Positions 8,981 through 19,310 are shown, numbered from the stretch's first letter. The stretch is DNA of 64,000 nucleotides from Parabacteroides faecis (GCF_014647375.1 NZ_BMPB01000008.1:334733-398732); one strand, 5' to 3'. Numbers and translations: made by a program. The notes: generated from the sequence alone by a model not told the origin.

Positions 8981-11107
8981 TCAATTGCTTGTCATACGTT
9001 TGATGATACTGTAAGCATTAATAATACCCAGCTCACCGGCTTTACTTAGGTCGGCAATTCCCTGATTGGCATCACCCAAAGACAAGCGTGCCAGCCCACG
9101 ATTAAAATAGGCTTCTGCAAAATCGGGATCACGCTTGACTGCTTCGTCATAATCCTGTATGGCAGCCCGGAAATCACGCTGTACGCAACGCAGGTTTCCA
9201 CGGTTGAAGTAAGCATATACGAAACCGGGATTCAGACGGATTACCATGTCATAATCGCGTGTGATCATTTCGTGTTCGTAAGCTCTCTTTTTATCCTTTA
9301 CCTCTGCCGATGCCACATCGGATGAAGTTTTAGGTGCCGGGGCCTGTCCCATCTTGAAGTTCATACTATTCATAGACATAGACAAATCATCGGTACTGGA
9401 TACCTGTGACATATTATAAACCAACTGTTTGTAACGCACCACCGCACGGTTGAAATAAGCCATGGTATAGGTTGGATCGAGTTCCACTACTTTATTGAAG
9501 TCTTTAATCGCTTCGGTAAAATCCTGTACCAACATATAGTCGACAGCACGTCCAAACCATGCATCAGCGTTATTCGGCTGAGTTTCTATTTTAGCTGAAT
9601 AGTCATTTATGGATGCAAAGTGCACCGCAATCTGATCTTCCGTAAGAGCTGCTTCTTCGTTAGTGATACGCAACTTACGGGACAAAACCATGCGGGCATT
9701 ATATTCCTCGATCATCTTATCATAATAGACGATCTTCTTGACCGGATCGATCTTTTCATAATAAGTCAGGACGAACTGAGGTTCCAGGTCTACACGCACA
9801 TTACGATCCTGCACACGTCCACGCACATCGCTTTGATATTTATTTCTGCGCTCTTCATCCTTATCATATACCACCAAACGGTTAAATTTGCTGATGTTTT
9901 TATCTGACTTTTCACGCGTATTCTCCTCTTTACTGTCCGGAGAGGTGGCATCATTCCCCTGCCCCGTCGTATTATTGGAAGCCATAGCGTTGCCGGTCTG
10001 ACCGGAAGCATTCCCTTTCTTACTATTATTTTCCATTTCGATAGCGGTCCAGTAATCGCGGTCGGCACCGACCTGATCATTCATCTTACGCTTCGCTTCC
10101 GAACGGCTGTAATAGCCCGGGGTAAAGTTCGGATATTGTCCCAGGACAACATCGAAGTCGCGGACAGCACCCCGATAATCACCGGTTTCAAAACGTAAAA
10201 GAGCACGGTTATAGTAAGCCATATAGTTATCCGGTTCTTGTTGGATAACCACATCGAAATCTTCGATAGCACGGTTGTTGTCACCAACCTGGTAACGAAG
10301 CAATCCACGGTTAAAACGGGCGATGAGATTATTTTTATCCATGCTGATTACCTGGTCGTAATCGTCCATTGCACCGCGAAGGTCGTTCTTCTGATAACGA
10401 ACCAAACCACGATTTATATAATAACCGCTTTCACGCGTATTCAAACGGATGGCTTCATTCAGGTCTGCCAGAGCTCCGTCGAGGTCGTTGGTCTGGTAGA
10501 GCAATATAGCACGGTTACCATAAGAAGGTGCATAATATGGATCCATTTCAATCGCCTTATTATAATCGGCAAGCGCTTTCACCGTATCTCCCTTTTCACT
10601 GTACATCGCACCACGGGTCAGATAATTCATAGAATATTTAGGATGCGCTCTCATCAGCACATCGAATGTCTTCTCCGCATCATTATAGTCTTTTCGCTGA
10701 ATATTGGCAACAGCCTTATTGACAAGCATCTGACGATCGTCAGGCTTGAATTCAAGTCCTTTATCATAATCGGCAATCGCTTCCACATATTTTTCCTGGC
10801 TCTGGCGGGCAATACCGCGGGCATAATAAGCTTGCACCAAAAAGGGATTCCGCTCAAGACATAACGTACAATCTTCTTCGGCCCCTTTGTAATCATCCAG
10901 ATTGATTTTCGCGACAGCACGATAAAAATAGGGTTCCGCAATCCAGGGCTTCGCTTTGATTACCTGGTTAAAATACTGTATGGACAGCACGTAATCTTCA
11001 AAATATAAAGCATTACGCCCAATTGCCAGCACACGATCCGTATTGATCTGGGCCGACATCGCCAACGAAAATGCGATAAACATCAGAAAAAGGAATATTT
11101 TTTTCAT
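8981..11107 (-). CDS. Exported TPR-repeat protein
   Basis: A 708-residue protein with a signal peptide (MKKIFLFLMFIAFSLAMSA) and many tetratricopeptide repeats. About nine to ten 34-residue repeats fill residues 25-355. A low-complexity Asn/Ser/Gly linker covers roughly 360-400. A charged segment follows, and a second block of about four repeats covers 510-690. Repeats carry the usual Y-x-NRG and AI-x-D-x-DK-AI words. TPR arrays are protein-binding scaffolds, and partners here are unknown. It stands alone between two terminators. Likely periplasmic or outer-membrane associated. Confidence 0.85.
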   Translation of the reverse strand: MKKIFLFLMFIAFSLAMSAQINTDRVLAIGRNALYFEDYVLSIQYFNQVIKAKPWIAEPYFYRAVAKINLDDYKGAEEDCTLCLERNPFLVQAYYARGIARQSQEKYVEAIADYDKGLEFKPDDRQMLVNKAVANIQRKDYNDAEKTFDVLMRAHPKYSMNYLTRGAMYSEKGDTVKALADYNKAIEMDPYYAPSYGNRAILLYQTNDLDGALADLNEAIRLNTRESGYYINRGLVRYQKNDLRGAMDDYDQVISMDKNNLIARFNRGLLRYQVGDNNRAIEDFDVVIQQEPDNYMAYYNRALLRFETGDYRGAVRDFDVVLGQYPNFTPGYYSRSEAKRKMNDQVGADRDYWTAIEMENNSKKGNASGQTGNAMASNNTTGQGNDATSPDSKEENTREKSDKNISKFNRLVVYDKDEERRNKYQSDVRGRVQDRNVRVDLEPQFVLTYYEKIDPVKKIVYYDKMIEEYNARMVLSRKLRITNEEAALTEDQIAVHFASINDYSAKIETQPNNADAWFGRAVDYMLVQDFTEAIKDFNKVVELDPTYTMAYFNRAVVRYKQLVYNMSQVSSTDDLSMSMNSMNFKMGQAPAPKTSSDVASAEVKDKKRAYEHEMITRDYDMVIRLNPGFVYAYFNRGNLRCVQRDFRAAIQDYDEAVKRDPDFAEAYFNRGLARLSLGDANQGIADLSKAGELGIINAYSIIKRMTSN

Positions 11108-11129
11108 CAGATTGCCTTAAGTGTTAAAA

Positions 11130-11193
11130 AGAGGTGTGTCGAAAGGTTTCAACGGACTTTTCGACACCCCTCCTTGTTCAGCGAACAAAAATA
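11130..11193 (-). promoter_or_regulatory. Promoter and 5'-leader hairpin of the TPR gene
   Basis: A minus-strand -7 element TATTTTTG (11186-11193) is followed almost at once by a 14-bp stem (GAGG-GTGTCGAAA with GACACACCTC, one mismatch). A run of five T comes next, about 20 bp before the ATG. So the leader starts with a terminator-like hairpin, either an attenuator or a 5' stability element. Confidence 0.5.
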
Positions 11194-11278
11194 AGCAATT
11201 CGGATGAATGTTAAAACGGTTCTTGGTAAAATTATCCTCAACAAATCGTAATCTAGTCAAAAAACATAAACCGGACAT

Positions 11279-11327
11279 AAAAAAGGTTGCGTTACAAAGT
11301 GCAGAACACCTCTAACGCAACCTTTCT
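11279..11327 (-). terminator. Terminator of the carboxylase operon
   Basis: AAAGGTTGCGTTA pairs with TAACGCAACCTTT around an 18-nt loop. On the minus strand six T follow. It lies just past the biotin carrier stop. Confidence 0.85.
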
Positions 11328-11349
11328 CTACATTTATATATAGCCGGTT

Positions 11350-11676
11350 TTACTTCGGCTGTATTTTTGCCATCAAATGATCTTTTGTGATCTTGTCACC
11401 TTCCTTTACGCCCAACTCGGTAATCACCCCGGATACCGGAGCAACGATCCGGTTGTACATCTTCATCGCCTGATGGATGAGAAGCAACTGGCCGGCTTCA
11501 ACTTCCTGACCCTGCTCCACATAAATCTTCACGATGGTTCCCGGGAGGTTGGAAATCACATCACCAACGAAGGGCTTATGCCACATCTTACGGTTCTTAT
11601 ATTTCTCTGTCAGCAGCGTTTTGTACTTACGGGCGGTAACTACAAAATCTACATATTCATTTTCTTTATTTTCCAT
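11350..11676 (-). CDS. Biotin carboxyl carrier subunit of an acyl-CoA carboxylase/decarboxylase
   Basis: A 108-residue biotinyl domain protein. The biotin-attachment lysine is in HQAMKMYNRI near residue 70, and the surrounding glycines fit the lipoyl/biotinyl fold (VKIYVEQGQEVEAGQ, GVKEGDKI). The first 35 residues are charged and not conserved. It lies 28 bp after the carboxyltransferase gene and should carry CO2 for it. In propionate-forming Bacteroidales this pair serves methylmalonyl-CoA decarboxylation or propionyl-CoA carboxylation; which of the two is not decidable here. Confidence 0.9.
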   Translation of the reverse strand: MENKENEYVDFVVTARKYKTLLTEKYKNRKMWHKPFVGDVISNLPGTIVKIYVEQGQEVEAGQLLLIHQAMKMYNRIVAPVSGVITELGVKEGDKITKDHLMAKIQPK

Positions 11677-11704
11677 ATTTCAAAAAGTATATGTACGGAT
11701 TTAA

Positions 11705-13252
11705 TTAGAACGGAGGGATTCCGTGCTTTTTGGCCGGTCTGCATTCCTCTTTCAAAACAGAAAGTTTCAGAGCGTGAAGCAACAGCGCACGTGTTTCTTT
11801 CGGCTCGATAACAGAATCAATAAATCCTTTTGAAGCTGCCACATAAGGATTAGCGAACTTCTCGATATACTCTTTTACTTTTTCCTGACGCATTGCATTC
11901 TGGTCTTCAGCTTCCATAATTTCCTTACGGAAAATAATGTTTGCTGCACCTTCCGGTCCCATCACGGCAATCTCCGCACTCGGCCATGCAAACATAAAGT
12001 CAGCACCCAGGTGACGTGAGTTCATCGCGATATAACCACCACCGTAAGCCTTACGCAGGATCACAGTAATCTTAGGTACAGTTGCTTCAGAATAAGCATA
12101 CAGAACTTTTGCTCCGTGACGGATCACACCGGCATGTTCCTGGTCTACGCCCGGCAGATAACCCGGCATATCTTCCAATGTAATAATAGGAATATTGAAT
12201 GAATCGCAGAAACGGATGAAACGTGCGGCTTTATCAGCACTATCGCAATCCAGTACGCCTGCCAGTACCATCGGTTGGTTAGCTACGAAACCTACTGTTT
12301 CACCAGCCATACGACCGAAACCGACCACGATATTGGCGGCCCACAGTTCCTGAACTTCCAGGAAATCGGAGTCGTCGACGATGCATTTAACGACATCACG
12401 TACATCATACGGCTGTTTAGGATCAGCTGGAACAACTTCTTCGATGTTCAACATAGCTGTCGGCTCTTTCGGTTCAGTAGTCTTGGCACGCTGCTGATTG
12501 TTCCAGGGGATAAAGCTTACCAGACGTTTAACCTGTTCGAAACATTCCTGTTCGCTCAATGCATAGAAGTGAGCGTTACCTGTTGTTTCTGCATGAACAC
12601 GGGCACCACCCAGATCCTCCATAGAGATATCTTCACCCAAAACAGTTTTGATCACATTCGGACCGGTGATAAACATCTTGGAGATGTTTTCTACCACGAA
12701 TACGAAGTCGGTCAAAGCCGGAGAATAAACTGCACCACCGGCACACGGTCCCAGGATCAATGAGATCTGAGGGATAACACCTGATGCAATCGTATTTCTA
12801 TAGAATATTTCTCCATATCCGGCCAAAGCGCCAACACCTTCCTGAATACGTGCACCACCAGAGTCATTGATACCGATTATCGGGCATTTCATCTTCAGTG
12901 CATGATCCATGATCTTTGTGATCTTACGGGCATGTTGCAAACCTAATGAACCACCGGCAACAGTAAAGTCCTGTGCATAGATACATACCGGAGCACCGAA
13001 AATAGTACCCGTACCTGTAACCACACCATCACCCGGAAAGTCTTTCTTATCCATTCCGAAATCACGGCCATCATGCTTTACAAACAAATCGTACTCATGA
13101 AAAGAGTTTTTGTCCAGCAAGGAAAGAATACGATCACGGGCAGTCAGTTTACCCATTGCGATCTGCTTTTCGATAGCAGCCTCGCCTCCCCCCATCTCTA
13201 CGACGGCTTTCTTCTCCCTGAGGGCCTGAATGTTTTTACTTAAATCTGTCAT
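11705..13252 (-). CDS. mmdA: Carboxyltransferase subunit (methylmalonyl-CoA/propionyl-CoA)
   Basis: A 515-residue crotonase-fold carboxyltransferase of the MmdA/PccB family, which moves a carboxyl group between biotin and an acyl-CoA. Two domains are visible, with acyl-CoA binding glycines (INDSGGARIQEG, GPCAGGAVYSPA) and biotin-side GGGYIAMNSRHLGAD. The C-terminus KKHGIPPF is typical of the family. It sits between def and the biotin carrier gene in one leftward operon. No biotin carboxylase gene is next to it, which favours a decarboxylase (MmdA) role in propionate formation, but that gene could be elsewhere. Confidence 0.93.
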   Translation of the reverse strand: MTDLSKNIQALREKKAVVEMGGGEAAIEKQIAMGKLTARDRILSLLDKNSFHEYDLFVKHDGRDFGMDKKDFPGDGVVTGTGTIFGAPVCIYAQDFTVAGGSLGLQHARKITKIMDHALKMKCPIIGINDSGGARIQEGVGALAGYGEIFYRNTIASGVIPQISLILGPCAGGAVYSPALTDFVFVVENISKMFITGPNVIKTVLGEDISMEDLGGARVHAETTGNAHFYALSEQECFEQVKRLVSFIPWNNQQRAKTTEPKEPTAMLNIEEVVPADPKQPYDVRDVVKCIVDDSDFLEVQELWAANIVVGFGRMAGETVGFVANQPMVLAGVLDCDSADKAARFIRFCDSFNIPIITLEDMPGYLPGVDQEHAGVIRHGAKVLYAYSEATVPKITVILRKAYGGGYIAMNSRHLGADFMFAWPSAEIAVMGPEGAANIIFRKEIMEAEDQNAMRQEKVKEYIEKFANPYVAASKGFIDSVIEPKETRALLLHALKLSVLKEECRPAKKHGIPPF

Positions 13253-13271
13253 ATTATTTAATAGATTTTTA

Positions 13272-13829
13272 TTATTTACCGACAGCTTTTGCTCTGTATG
13301 AACAACGAGCGGTCCCTTTAATAATACTATTTAGTTTTCCTTTATTCAATTGACGACGGATAGCCGACACATTATCAATGAACACATGACCTTCCAGATG
13401 CTCACATTCATGCTGTACAACACGTGCAGCAAAACCATCCACGACTTCATCATGTTCCACCCAATTTTCATCCATATATTTCACACGGATCTTACTGGCA
13501 CGGGATACCTTTTCATGTACGCCCGGAAGGCTCAGACAGCCTTCTTCCATAGCTATTTCTTCTTCACTGCGTTCAACAATGTCCGGATTGATCATTGCAC
13601 GCTTGAAACCTTTACATTCAGGAAAATCATCTCCCATCACATCTGCATCGATTACGAGCAAACGGATCGACAGACCAACCTGGGGAGCGGCCAAGCCTAC
13701 TCCATCGGCATTGTACATCGTGTCGAACATATTTGTTACTAACTGCTTTAATTCCGGATAATCTTTTGGTACTTCTTCAGCCTCTTTTCTTAATACGGGC
13801 TGTCCATATAAATATACTGGTAAAATCAT
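13272..13829 (-). CDS. def: Peptide deformylase
   Basis: A 185-residue metalloenzyme that removes the formyl group from nascent proteins. All three motifs are present: [10 protein letters not shown] (about 43-52), EGCLSLPG (about 97) and QHECEHLEG (about 142). In the last, the usual HExDH is HECEH, an Asp-to-Glu change next to the second metal His; the catalytic Glu and both His remain. The stop of ruvX lies 3 bp upstream, so the two are co-transcribed. Confidence 0.97.
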   Translation of the reverse strand: MILPVYLYGQPVLRKEAEEVPKDYPELKQLVTNMFDTMYNADGVGLAAPQVGLSIRLLVIDADVMGDDFPECKGFKRAMINPDIVERSEEEIAMEEGCLSLPGVHEKVSRASKIRVKYMDENWVEHDEVVDGFAARVVQHECEHLEGHVFIDNVSAIRRQLNKGKLNSIIKGTARCSYRAKAVGK

Positions 13830-13832
13830 AAA

Positions 13833-14255
13833 CTATAACTGATATTTTTTATTTTCCAAATATGATTGTAGGATAATAACTGCACTGATTTCATCAACAA
13901 GACCTTTATCCTGTCTTTTTTTCTTCTTCAGACCTCCATCCAGCATTGCCTTATGTGCCAGGACAGATGTAAAACGTTCGTCGTAATACTCAACCGGAAC
14001 GCCCGGTATTGTCCGTTTCAGATGTGTAACGAAAGCTTCTACATACTTCATATTCTCCGAAGGTTCATTATTCATCTGTTTCGGCAAGCCGACCACAAAC
14101 AAATCAACCGGTTCTTTTGAAACATAAACAGACAACCAGGGGACAAGCTCACCGCTCGGCACTGTCGTCAACCCATTTGCAATCATTTGCAAGGTGTCTG
14201 TAACCGCTAATCCGGTCCGTTTCCGACCATAATCAATTGCTAGTATCCTTCCCAT
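13833..14255 (-). CDS. ruvX: YqgF/RuvX-family nuclease (putative Holliday junction resolvase)
   Basis: A 140-residue RNase H-like protein. The opening MGRILAIDYGRKRTGLAV holds the first catalytic Asp, YDERFTS the Glu region and VDEISAVIIL the last Asp. The ATG at 14255 is preferred over one six codons upstream because the family starts right before the first beta strand. Members are linked to Holliday junction cleavage and 16S rRNA 5'-end processing. It is first in ruvX-def-mmdA-biotin carrier. Confidence 0.93.
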   Translation of the reverse strand: MGRILAIDYGRKRTGLAVTDTLQMIANGLTTVPSGELVPWLSVYVSKEPVDLFVVGLPKQMNNEPSENMKYVEAFVTHLKRTIPGVPVEYYDERFTSVLAHKAMLDGGLKKKKRQDKGLVDEISAVIILQSYLENKKYQL

Positions 14256-14324
14256 CGGCTGCAAAGATAACACAAATATGCATTTATATTACACAAATAC
14301 GCAAAAAGTGTGCAGCTTATAAGT

Positions 14325-15722
14325 TTAATAGGCATTCTTTTCACCTTTCGACATATTCAAAACCGTCACCACAATGATCTTCAGATCCAGGAAAAAGGAC
14401 CAATTCTCAATGTACCACACATCTCTTTTCACACGACCTTCCATTTGCTCCAGAGTCTTTGTTTCTCCCCGGTAACCGGTTACTTGCGCCCAGCCTGTAA
14501 CACCAGGCTTCACCAAATGACGCACCATATATTTATCGATAAGCGCCGAATATTGCTCGGTATGTTTCAGCATATGAGGACGGGGACCGACTACTGACAT
14601 GTCTCCTTTCAACACATTGATAAATTGAGGAAATTCATCCAGATTCGTGCGGCGCAGAAAATCTCCGATCCTCGTTTTACGGGGATCGTCTTTTACCGCC
14701 TGCAATTTATCTGCATCCGAATTAACCCTCATAGTACGGAATTTATAACATTCAAATTCTTGTCCATACAAACCGGTTCGTTTTTGTTTAAAAAGGACGG
14801 GGCCCGGAGACGTTATTTTTATCAATGTCCCGACAATTACATAAAGTATCGGGTAAATTGTCAAGAGAATTCCCAAGGAGAAGACAATATCAAAAGACCT
14901 CTTCAACGCCCGATTATAGGCTGCTTGCAACGGTTCACGGCGTACGGCTAATAATGGTATTGACTCCATTATTTCCATAACGAGACTCTTCTTGATATTT
15001 CGATAGAATTCGGGCACAATATAGAAACGGATCATATGCTTTTCAGCAAAATTCATTATCCGCAATATCTTCTCATCCTGTGTTCCCGGCAATGTACAAT
15101 ATATTTCATCGATATCGTTAGCTTCCACATACTCCTCCACTTCATGCGTCATACCCAAATAATTCGGCAACACACTCTGCAAAGACAAATTATCATCAAA
15201 AAATCCCATGATACTGAAACCATAGGAAAGATCATTTTTCATGACCCGATATAACTCCATCCCATTTTTACCGGCTCCTACAATAATAATTCTTTTGAAA
15301 TTATGGCCTTTTCTACGATACATCTTCAACGTGACACGAACAAAAACACGCCAAAGAGCAAAAATGACAACCGTTATTATATAATAAATCAACAGAAATG
15401 TAGCCAAAGCGTCACCTATATTCAGAAATATGAGGCAGGTTGCAAACAGAAATACTAATATAGAAACTAAAGCAAAAGCACGCTGAACAATTTTATCAAT
15501 AAAGACTACAGCCACATGCAATTGCATGGGGACAAAATATAAAGCAAAGAAGTAACAAAAATTTAATAAGAGAACAACCTCTCTTAAGCTATTAGATAGT
15601 GCCTTTGTATAAAAATCCCCTAATCCATAAAAAACAGCAAAGAACAACAGATTTAATACTAACAAATCTCCTATTCCTATCAGCCACTGGATAAGGTAAC
15701 CATGTTTCTTGTCGAATTCCAT
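14325..15722 (-). CDS. Undecaprenyl-phosphate sugar phosphotransferase (WcaJ/WbaP-like)
   Basis: A 465-residue polyprenol-phosphate hexose-1-phosphate transferase that starts an exopolysaccharide or O-antigen unit. The N-terminal 120 residues hold four or five membrane helices. A Rossmann-like CoA-binding type domain (GAGKNGMELYRV near 150) follows. The C-terminal catalytic domain has SPGPVLFKQKRTG, KFRTM, RRTNLDEFPQ and GDMSVVGPRP, with KPGVTGWAQVTGYRG near the end. Length and order fit the family. The nearby rmlA-fcl-gmd genes provide activated sugars for the same envelope pathway. Confidence 0.93.
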   Translation of the reverse strand: MEFDKKHGYLIQWLIGIGDLLVLNLLFFAVFYGLGDFYTKALSNSLREVVLLLNFCYFFALYFVPMQLHVAVVFIDKIVQRAFALVSILVFLFATCLIFLNIGDALATFLLIYYIITVVIFALWRVFVRVTLKMYRRKGHNFKRIIIVGAGKNGMELYRVMKNDLSYGFSIMGFFDDNLSLQSVLPNYLGMTHEVEEYVEANDIDEIYCTLPGTQDEKILRIMNFAEKHMIRFYIVPEFYRNIKKSLVMEIMESIPLLAVRREPLQAAYNRALKRSFDIVFSLGILLTIYPILYVIVGTLIKITSPGPVLFKQKRTGLYGQEFECYKFRTMRVNSDADKLQAVKDDPRKTRIGDFLRRTNLDEFPQFINVLKGDMSVVGPRPHMLKHTEQYSALIDKYMVRHLVKPGVTGWAQVTGYRGETKTLEQMEGRVKRDVWYIENWSFFLDLKIIVVTVLNMSKGEKNAY

Positions 15723-15765
15723 AACTGTGTTCTAAAATTCTACAAAAGTAATCAATATTCTGTGC

Positions 15766-15803
15766 AAAAAAAAGGCTGCACAACATAATGTGCAGCCTTT
15801 TTC
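15766..15803 (-). terminator. Terminator of the OmpA-family gene
   Basis: AAAAAGGCTGCACA (to 15782) pairs with TGTGCAGCCTTTTT (15789-15802) around a six-base loop, followed on the minus strand by eight T. It lies 20 bp past the stop. Confidence 0.9.
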
Positions 15804-15822
15804 AGGATATAATCGAAATAAA

Positions 15823-16965
15823 TTATTCGTTAGCAGACATAATAACAACACGGTTCCAGTTGTTTTCGCTATACGGTTGTTCATCAGAACCTCTCCATTC
15901 GATAGAAATCTGATTAGAGTTAACGCCGTATTTTTCGATCAATTCTTTAGCAACGGCTTTAGCACGTTTTTCAGAAAGACCCATATTATATTTAGATGTA
16001 CCTGTGTTCTTATCAGCAAAACCAATAACCTTGATAGGTGCATTGTTAGATTTCATGAATTCAGCAGTATTGTAAATATTGATCTGCTGGTTCTTGTCAA
16101 TCTTAGAACTGTTCAAACGGAAGTAAACTACATTGTCTACATAGTTATTTACAACATTAGTTACAACTTCTTCGCATTCAGGACAAGATTCTGGACGTTT
16201 GCTCAATTCATCGTTAGCTGCACGCAGAGAGTTGATCTGATTGTTCAGGTCATTCAACAAAGCGTAATCCATCGGTTCCAAAACTTCGAAATCAGTTTTA
16301 CCCAGTTTGAAAGTCAAACCTGCACTCAACTGTGCGATACCGTCTGTCAAGTGATACATGCTAACACGGTTGAACTGTTCATTCAACAAAGAACCCTGAA
16401 CTTCCACGTTCAAATCAACACGTTTGCTCAAACGGAAAGCAGTAAGAATACCGGCATTCAACGTCGGAGATTCTGTTCTTGCACGGCCTTGATTTTCGAA
16501 ACGCTGTGCATAACCGAAACCTACCCAAGGAATCAAACGGAATACTCTTTTTTCATTATAAACTCCCCAGAAATTGGTAACATCCCACAACAAATCTACA
16601 TGAGCTGCTGCATATTTATTATGCTGCATGAACTCCGCATTGTCGCCTTCAAATCCGTGTAAAATACCACCGTTCAACTGAGCACGGAAAGCCAGATACG
16701 GATTGAACCACTTACCAAATGAGAACTGCGGAGCAAAATTCAGACGGTTTCCAAAATCTGCTTTATTATTTTGGTCACCCAACAACATACTTGCACCACC
16801 GGCAACAGAAATAAACCAGTTGTCGCCAGCTTTGTTTTTCTTGAAATTTGTCTTATAACCTTTTTCAGTACTAAAACCAACTTGTGGTTTAAATTCCTGT
16901 GCTGACACAGAGAAAACAAAACCTGACAACAAAGCTAAAAGTAATACTTTAGTCTTCATATTCAT
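15823..16965 (-). CDS. OmpA-family outer-membrane protein
   Basis: A 380-residue protein with a signal peptide ending VSAQ near residue 23. A beta-barrel of about 200 residues follows, then a short coiled coil (DLNNQINSLRAANDEL) with two cysteines in CPECEE. The peptidoglycan-binding OmpA C-terminus runs from VVYFRLNSSKIDKNQ to the end, with NMGLSEKRAKAV. ATG 16965 is chosen because the codon before it is TTG. It is the abundant major porin type of Bacteroidales, linking outer membrane to cell wall. It has its own strong promoter and terminator. Confidence 0.93.
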   Translation of the reverse strand: MNMKTKVLLLALLSGFVFSVSAQEFKPQVGFSTEKGYKTNFKKNKAGDNWFISVAGGASMLLGDQNNKADFGNRLNFAPQFSFGKWFNPYLAFRAQLNGGILHGFEGDNAEFMQHNKYAAAHVDLLWDVTNFWGVYNEKRVFRLIPWVGFGYAQRFENQGRARTESPTLNAGILTAFRLSKRVDLNVEVQGSLLNEQFNRVSMYHLTDGIAQLSAGLTFKLGKTDFEVLEPMDYALLNDLNNQINSLRAANDELSKRPESCPECEEVVTNVVNNYVDNVVYFRLNSSKIDKNQQINIYNTAEFMKSNNAPIKVIGFADKNTGTSKYNMGLSEKRAKAVAKELIEKYGVNSNQISIEWRGSDEQPYSENNWNRVVIMSANE

Positions 16966-17016
16966 CAACTTTTTAATTAAACAATCAATTACCTTAAATA
17001 ACGCTCAAATTTAGAG

Positions 17017-17047
17017 CAAAATTAACTCTTTTTTTAACTAAAACAAA
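17017..17047 (-). promoter_or_regulatory. Promoter of the OmpA-family gene
   Basis: Minus-strand -7 TAATTTTG (17017-17024) and -33 TTTG (17044-17047) are separated by 19 bp, a near-consensus Bacteroidetes promoter about 55 bp before the start. Confidence 0.8.
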
Positions 17048-17071
17048 TTAAATCTATGTTTTGTTCTTAAT

Positions 17072-18223
17072 TTATTCAAAATAATTCAGAATTTTATATC
17101 CTCCTTCTCGCAGGTAGGACTCTTTTTTCATCAGTTTTATATCATTCTGCATCATATCCTGAATAAGAGCATCAAGGGTGTATTTGGGTTCCCATCCCAA
17201 ACGGGTACGGGCCTTTGTAGCATCCCCAATAAGCAAATCCACCTCGGTCGGACGGAAGTATTGAGGATCGATTCCCACAACTTCCTCACCTATCCGTTCT
17301 TTAAAACGTTCGAGATAAGCCTCACCTACTTTCTCTATAAACATTTTTTCGTCAATATAGTTTAATACTGCGACCTCATTAACATTTTCTCCTTTGAAAA
17401 TAATTTCTACACCTATTTCATTAAAGGCTTTACGGATAAAATCACGAATAGTCGTCGTTATTCCGGTAGCTATTACATAATCAGACGGTTCATCCTGCTG
17501 AAGAATGGCATACATCGCACGAACATAATCCTTAGCATGCCCCCAGTCTCGTTTGGAAGATAAATTTCCCATATAAACTTTTTCCTGCATACCCAAAGCG
17601 ATACGCGAAACAGCACGAGTCACTTTACGGGTAACAAAAGTTTCCCCGCGAAGCGGAGATTCATGGTTAAACAAAATCCCGTTGGACGCATGCATCTTAT
17701 AGGCTTCCCGGTAATTGACCGTAATCCAGTAACCATACAATTTAGCTACTGCATAAGGACTTCTGGGATAAAAAGGAGTTGTTTCTTTCTGAGGCACTTC
17801 CTGAACCAATCCGTACAATTCGGATGTTGAAGCCTGATAAATACGGGTTTTAGGGATCAGGTTCAAGAGCCGTACGGCTTCCAGGATACGCAAAACCCCG
17901 AGCCCATCGGCATTAGCAGTATATTCCGGTGTATCAAAACTAACTTTCACATGGCTCATAGCCGCCAGATTATATATTTCATCAGGTTGTACCTCACCTA
18001 TTATACGAGTCAGATTCAGGCTATCGGTCAGATCACCATAATGGAGAATCAGATTCCGGTTCTCTACATGAGGATCCTGATACAGATGGTCGATACGATC
18101 CGTATTAAACATAGAGGAACGACGTTTGATGCCATGTACTGTATATCCTTTTTTGACAAGATATTCCGCCAAATAAGCTCCATCCTGCCCCGTTATGCCT
18201 GTTATTAAAGCAACTTTACTCAT
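17072..18223 (-). CDS. gmd: GDP-mannose 4,6-dehydratase
   Basis: A 383-residue short-chain dehydrogenase-type enzyme that makes GDP-4-keto-6-deoxymannose. The NADP-binding [14 protein letters not shown] is at the start. The catalytic Thr/Ser-Glu segment STSELYG is near 133 and [15 protein letters not shown] holds the Tyr-x3-Lys pair. [10 protein letters not shown] is typical of Gmd. It lies 13 bp after fcl in rmlA-fcl-gmd and supplies the substrate of Fcl for GDP-L-fucose. Confidence 0.97.
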   Translation of the reverse strand: MSKVALITGITGQDGAYLAEYLVKKGYTVHGIKRRSSMFNTDRIDHLYQDPHVENRNLILHYGDLTDSLNLTRIIGEVQPDEIYNLAAMSHVKVSFDTPEYTANADGLGVLRILEAVRLLNLIPKTRIYQASTSELYGLVQEVPQKETTPFYPRSPYAVAKLYGYWITVNYREAYKMHASNGILFNHESPLRGETFVTRKVTRAVSRIALGMQEKVYMGNLSSKRDWGHAKDYVRAMYAILQQDEPSDYVIATGITTTIRDFIRKAFNEIGVEIIFKGENVNEVAVLNYIDEKMFIEKVGEAYLERFKERIGEEVVGIDPQYFRPTEVDLLIGDATKARTRLGWEPKYTLDALIQDMMQNDIKLMKKESYLREGGYKILNYFE

Positions 18224-18236
18224 TATACTAAGTTTA

Positions 18237-19310
18237 TTATTGTTTGTTTAAATACCAATTATATAAAATTTCCACACCATCGGCTATCTCTATTTGATGA
18301 TGCCATCCCAAAGCATGCAGTTTACTTACATCTGTCAATTTTCGCAATGTTCCGTCGGGTTTGGATGCGTCAAAAGCGAGTTCACCCTGAAAACCGATCT
18401 TATCCTGAATCAGTTTTGCAACTTCCTTGATGGATAATTCTTTACCCGTACCTATATTTATATGGGTATTGCGCACTTCATTGCCTTCCGGACGCACATC
18501 AGAAAAATTAATATGTTCCATAATGTATACTGAAGCATCGGCCATTTCTTCGCTCCACAAGAATTCACGAAGCGGCTTCCCTGTTCCCCAAAGTTGTACT
18601 TTTCCTTGAAAAATACCATATTTCCCAAGAACAGCCAGAATATCCTTCTCCGGAGCATCACCCGAGATTCCTTCTACCGGACGCGCATTCAAATCCTTTC
18701 GCAAAGCATCCCAATTATTTGAATGAAGACATTTGGCTAGATGAATTTTGCGAATCATAGCCGGAAGTACATGAGAAGTTTCCAGATTGAAATTATCGTT
18801 CGGACCATACAGGTTGGTTGGCATCACGGCAATATAATTCGTGCCATATTGCAGATTATAACTTTCGCACATCTTTATACCTGCAATCTTTGCTATGGCA
18901 TAAGGTTCGTTGGTATATTCCAGCGGAGAGGTCAGCAAACAATCCTCAGGCATCGGCTGCGGAGCTTCGCGAGGATAAATACAAGTACTTCCCAGAAACA
19001 GCAATTTCTTTACATTATTAATATAAGAAGCATGGATCACATTATTCTGTATCATCAGATTGATATAAATAAAATCTGCACGATACAAGCTATTTGCCAT
19101 GATTCCTCCCACATGGGCGGCCGACAAGAATACATATTCCGGTTTCTCGGTTGCAAAGAACTCATTCACCGCACACTGGTCTGTCAAATCCAGTTCGGCA
19201 TGGGTACGCAAAATAAAGTTTGTATATCCTTTCTGCTTCAGGTTTTTCAGGATAGCCGATCCAACCAGCCCCCGATGTCCTGCTACAAATATTTTGCTGT
19301 CCTTATTCAT
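18237..19310 (-). CDS. fcl: GDP-L-fucose synthase
   Basis: A 357-residue epimerase/reductase (WcaG/Fcl) that converts the Gmd product to GDP-L-fucose. It starts with the NADPH-binding [10 protein letters not shown]; the catalytic Ser is in FLGSTCIYP and [10 protein letters not shown] holds the Tyr-x3-Lys. Its ATG overlaps the rmlA stop by 4 bp, implying translational coupling. Downstream use could be surface polysaccharide or protein O-glycans, both fucosylated in Bacteroidales. Confidence 0.97.
   Translation of the reverse strand: MNKDSKIFVAGHRGLVGSAILKNLKQKGYTNFILRTHAELDLTDQCAVNEFFATEKPEYVFLSAAHVGGIMANSLYRADFIYINLMIQNNVIHASYINNVKKLLFLGSTCIYPREAPQPMPEDCLLTSPLEYTNEPYAIAKIAGIKMCESYNLQYGTNYIAVMPTNLYGPNDNFNLETSHVLPAMIRKIHLAKCLHSNNWDALRKDLNARPVEGISGDAPEKDILAVLGKYGIFQGKVQLWGTGKPLREFLWSEEMADASVYIMEHINFSDVRPEGNEVRNTHINIGTGKELSIKEVAKLIQDKIGFQGELAFDASKPDGTLRKLTDVSKLHALGWHHQIEIADGVEILYNWYLNKQ

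Noticed and set aside
10238-10864. Rightward 208-residue frame
   Set aside because: It is antisense to the TPR repeats, whose regular codon pattern keeps the opposite strand open.
15790-16662. Rightward 290-residue frame
   Set aside because: It is antisense to the OmpA-family gene and has no recognisable features.
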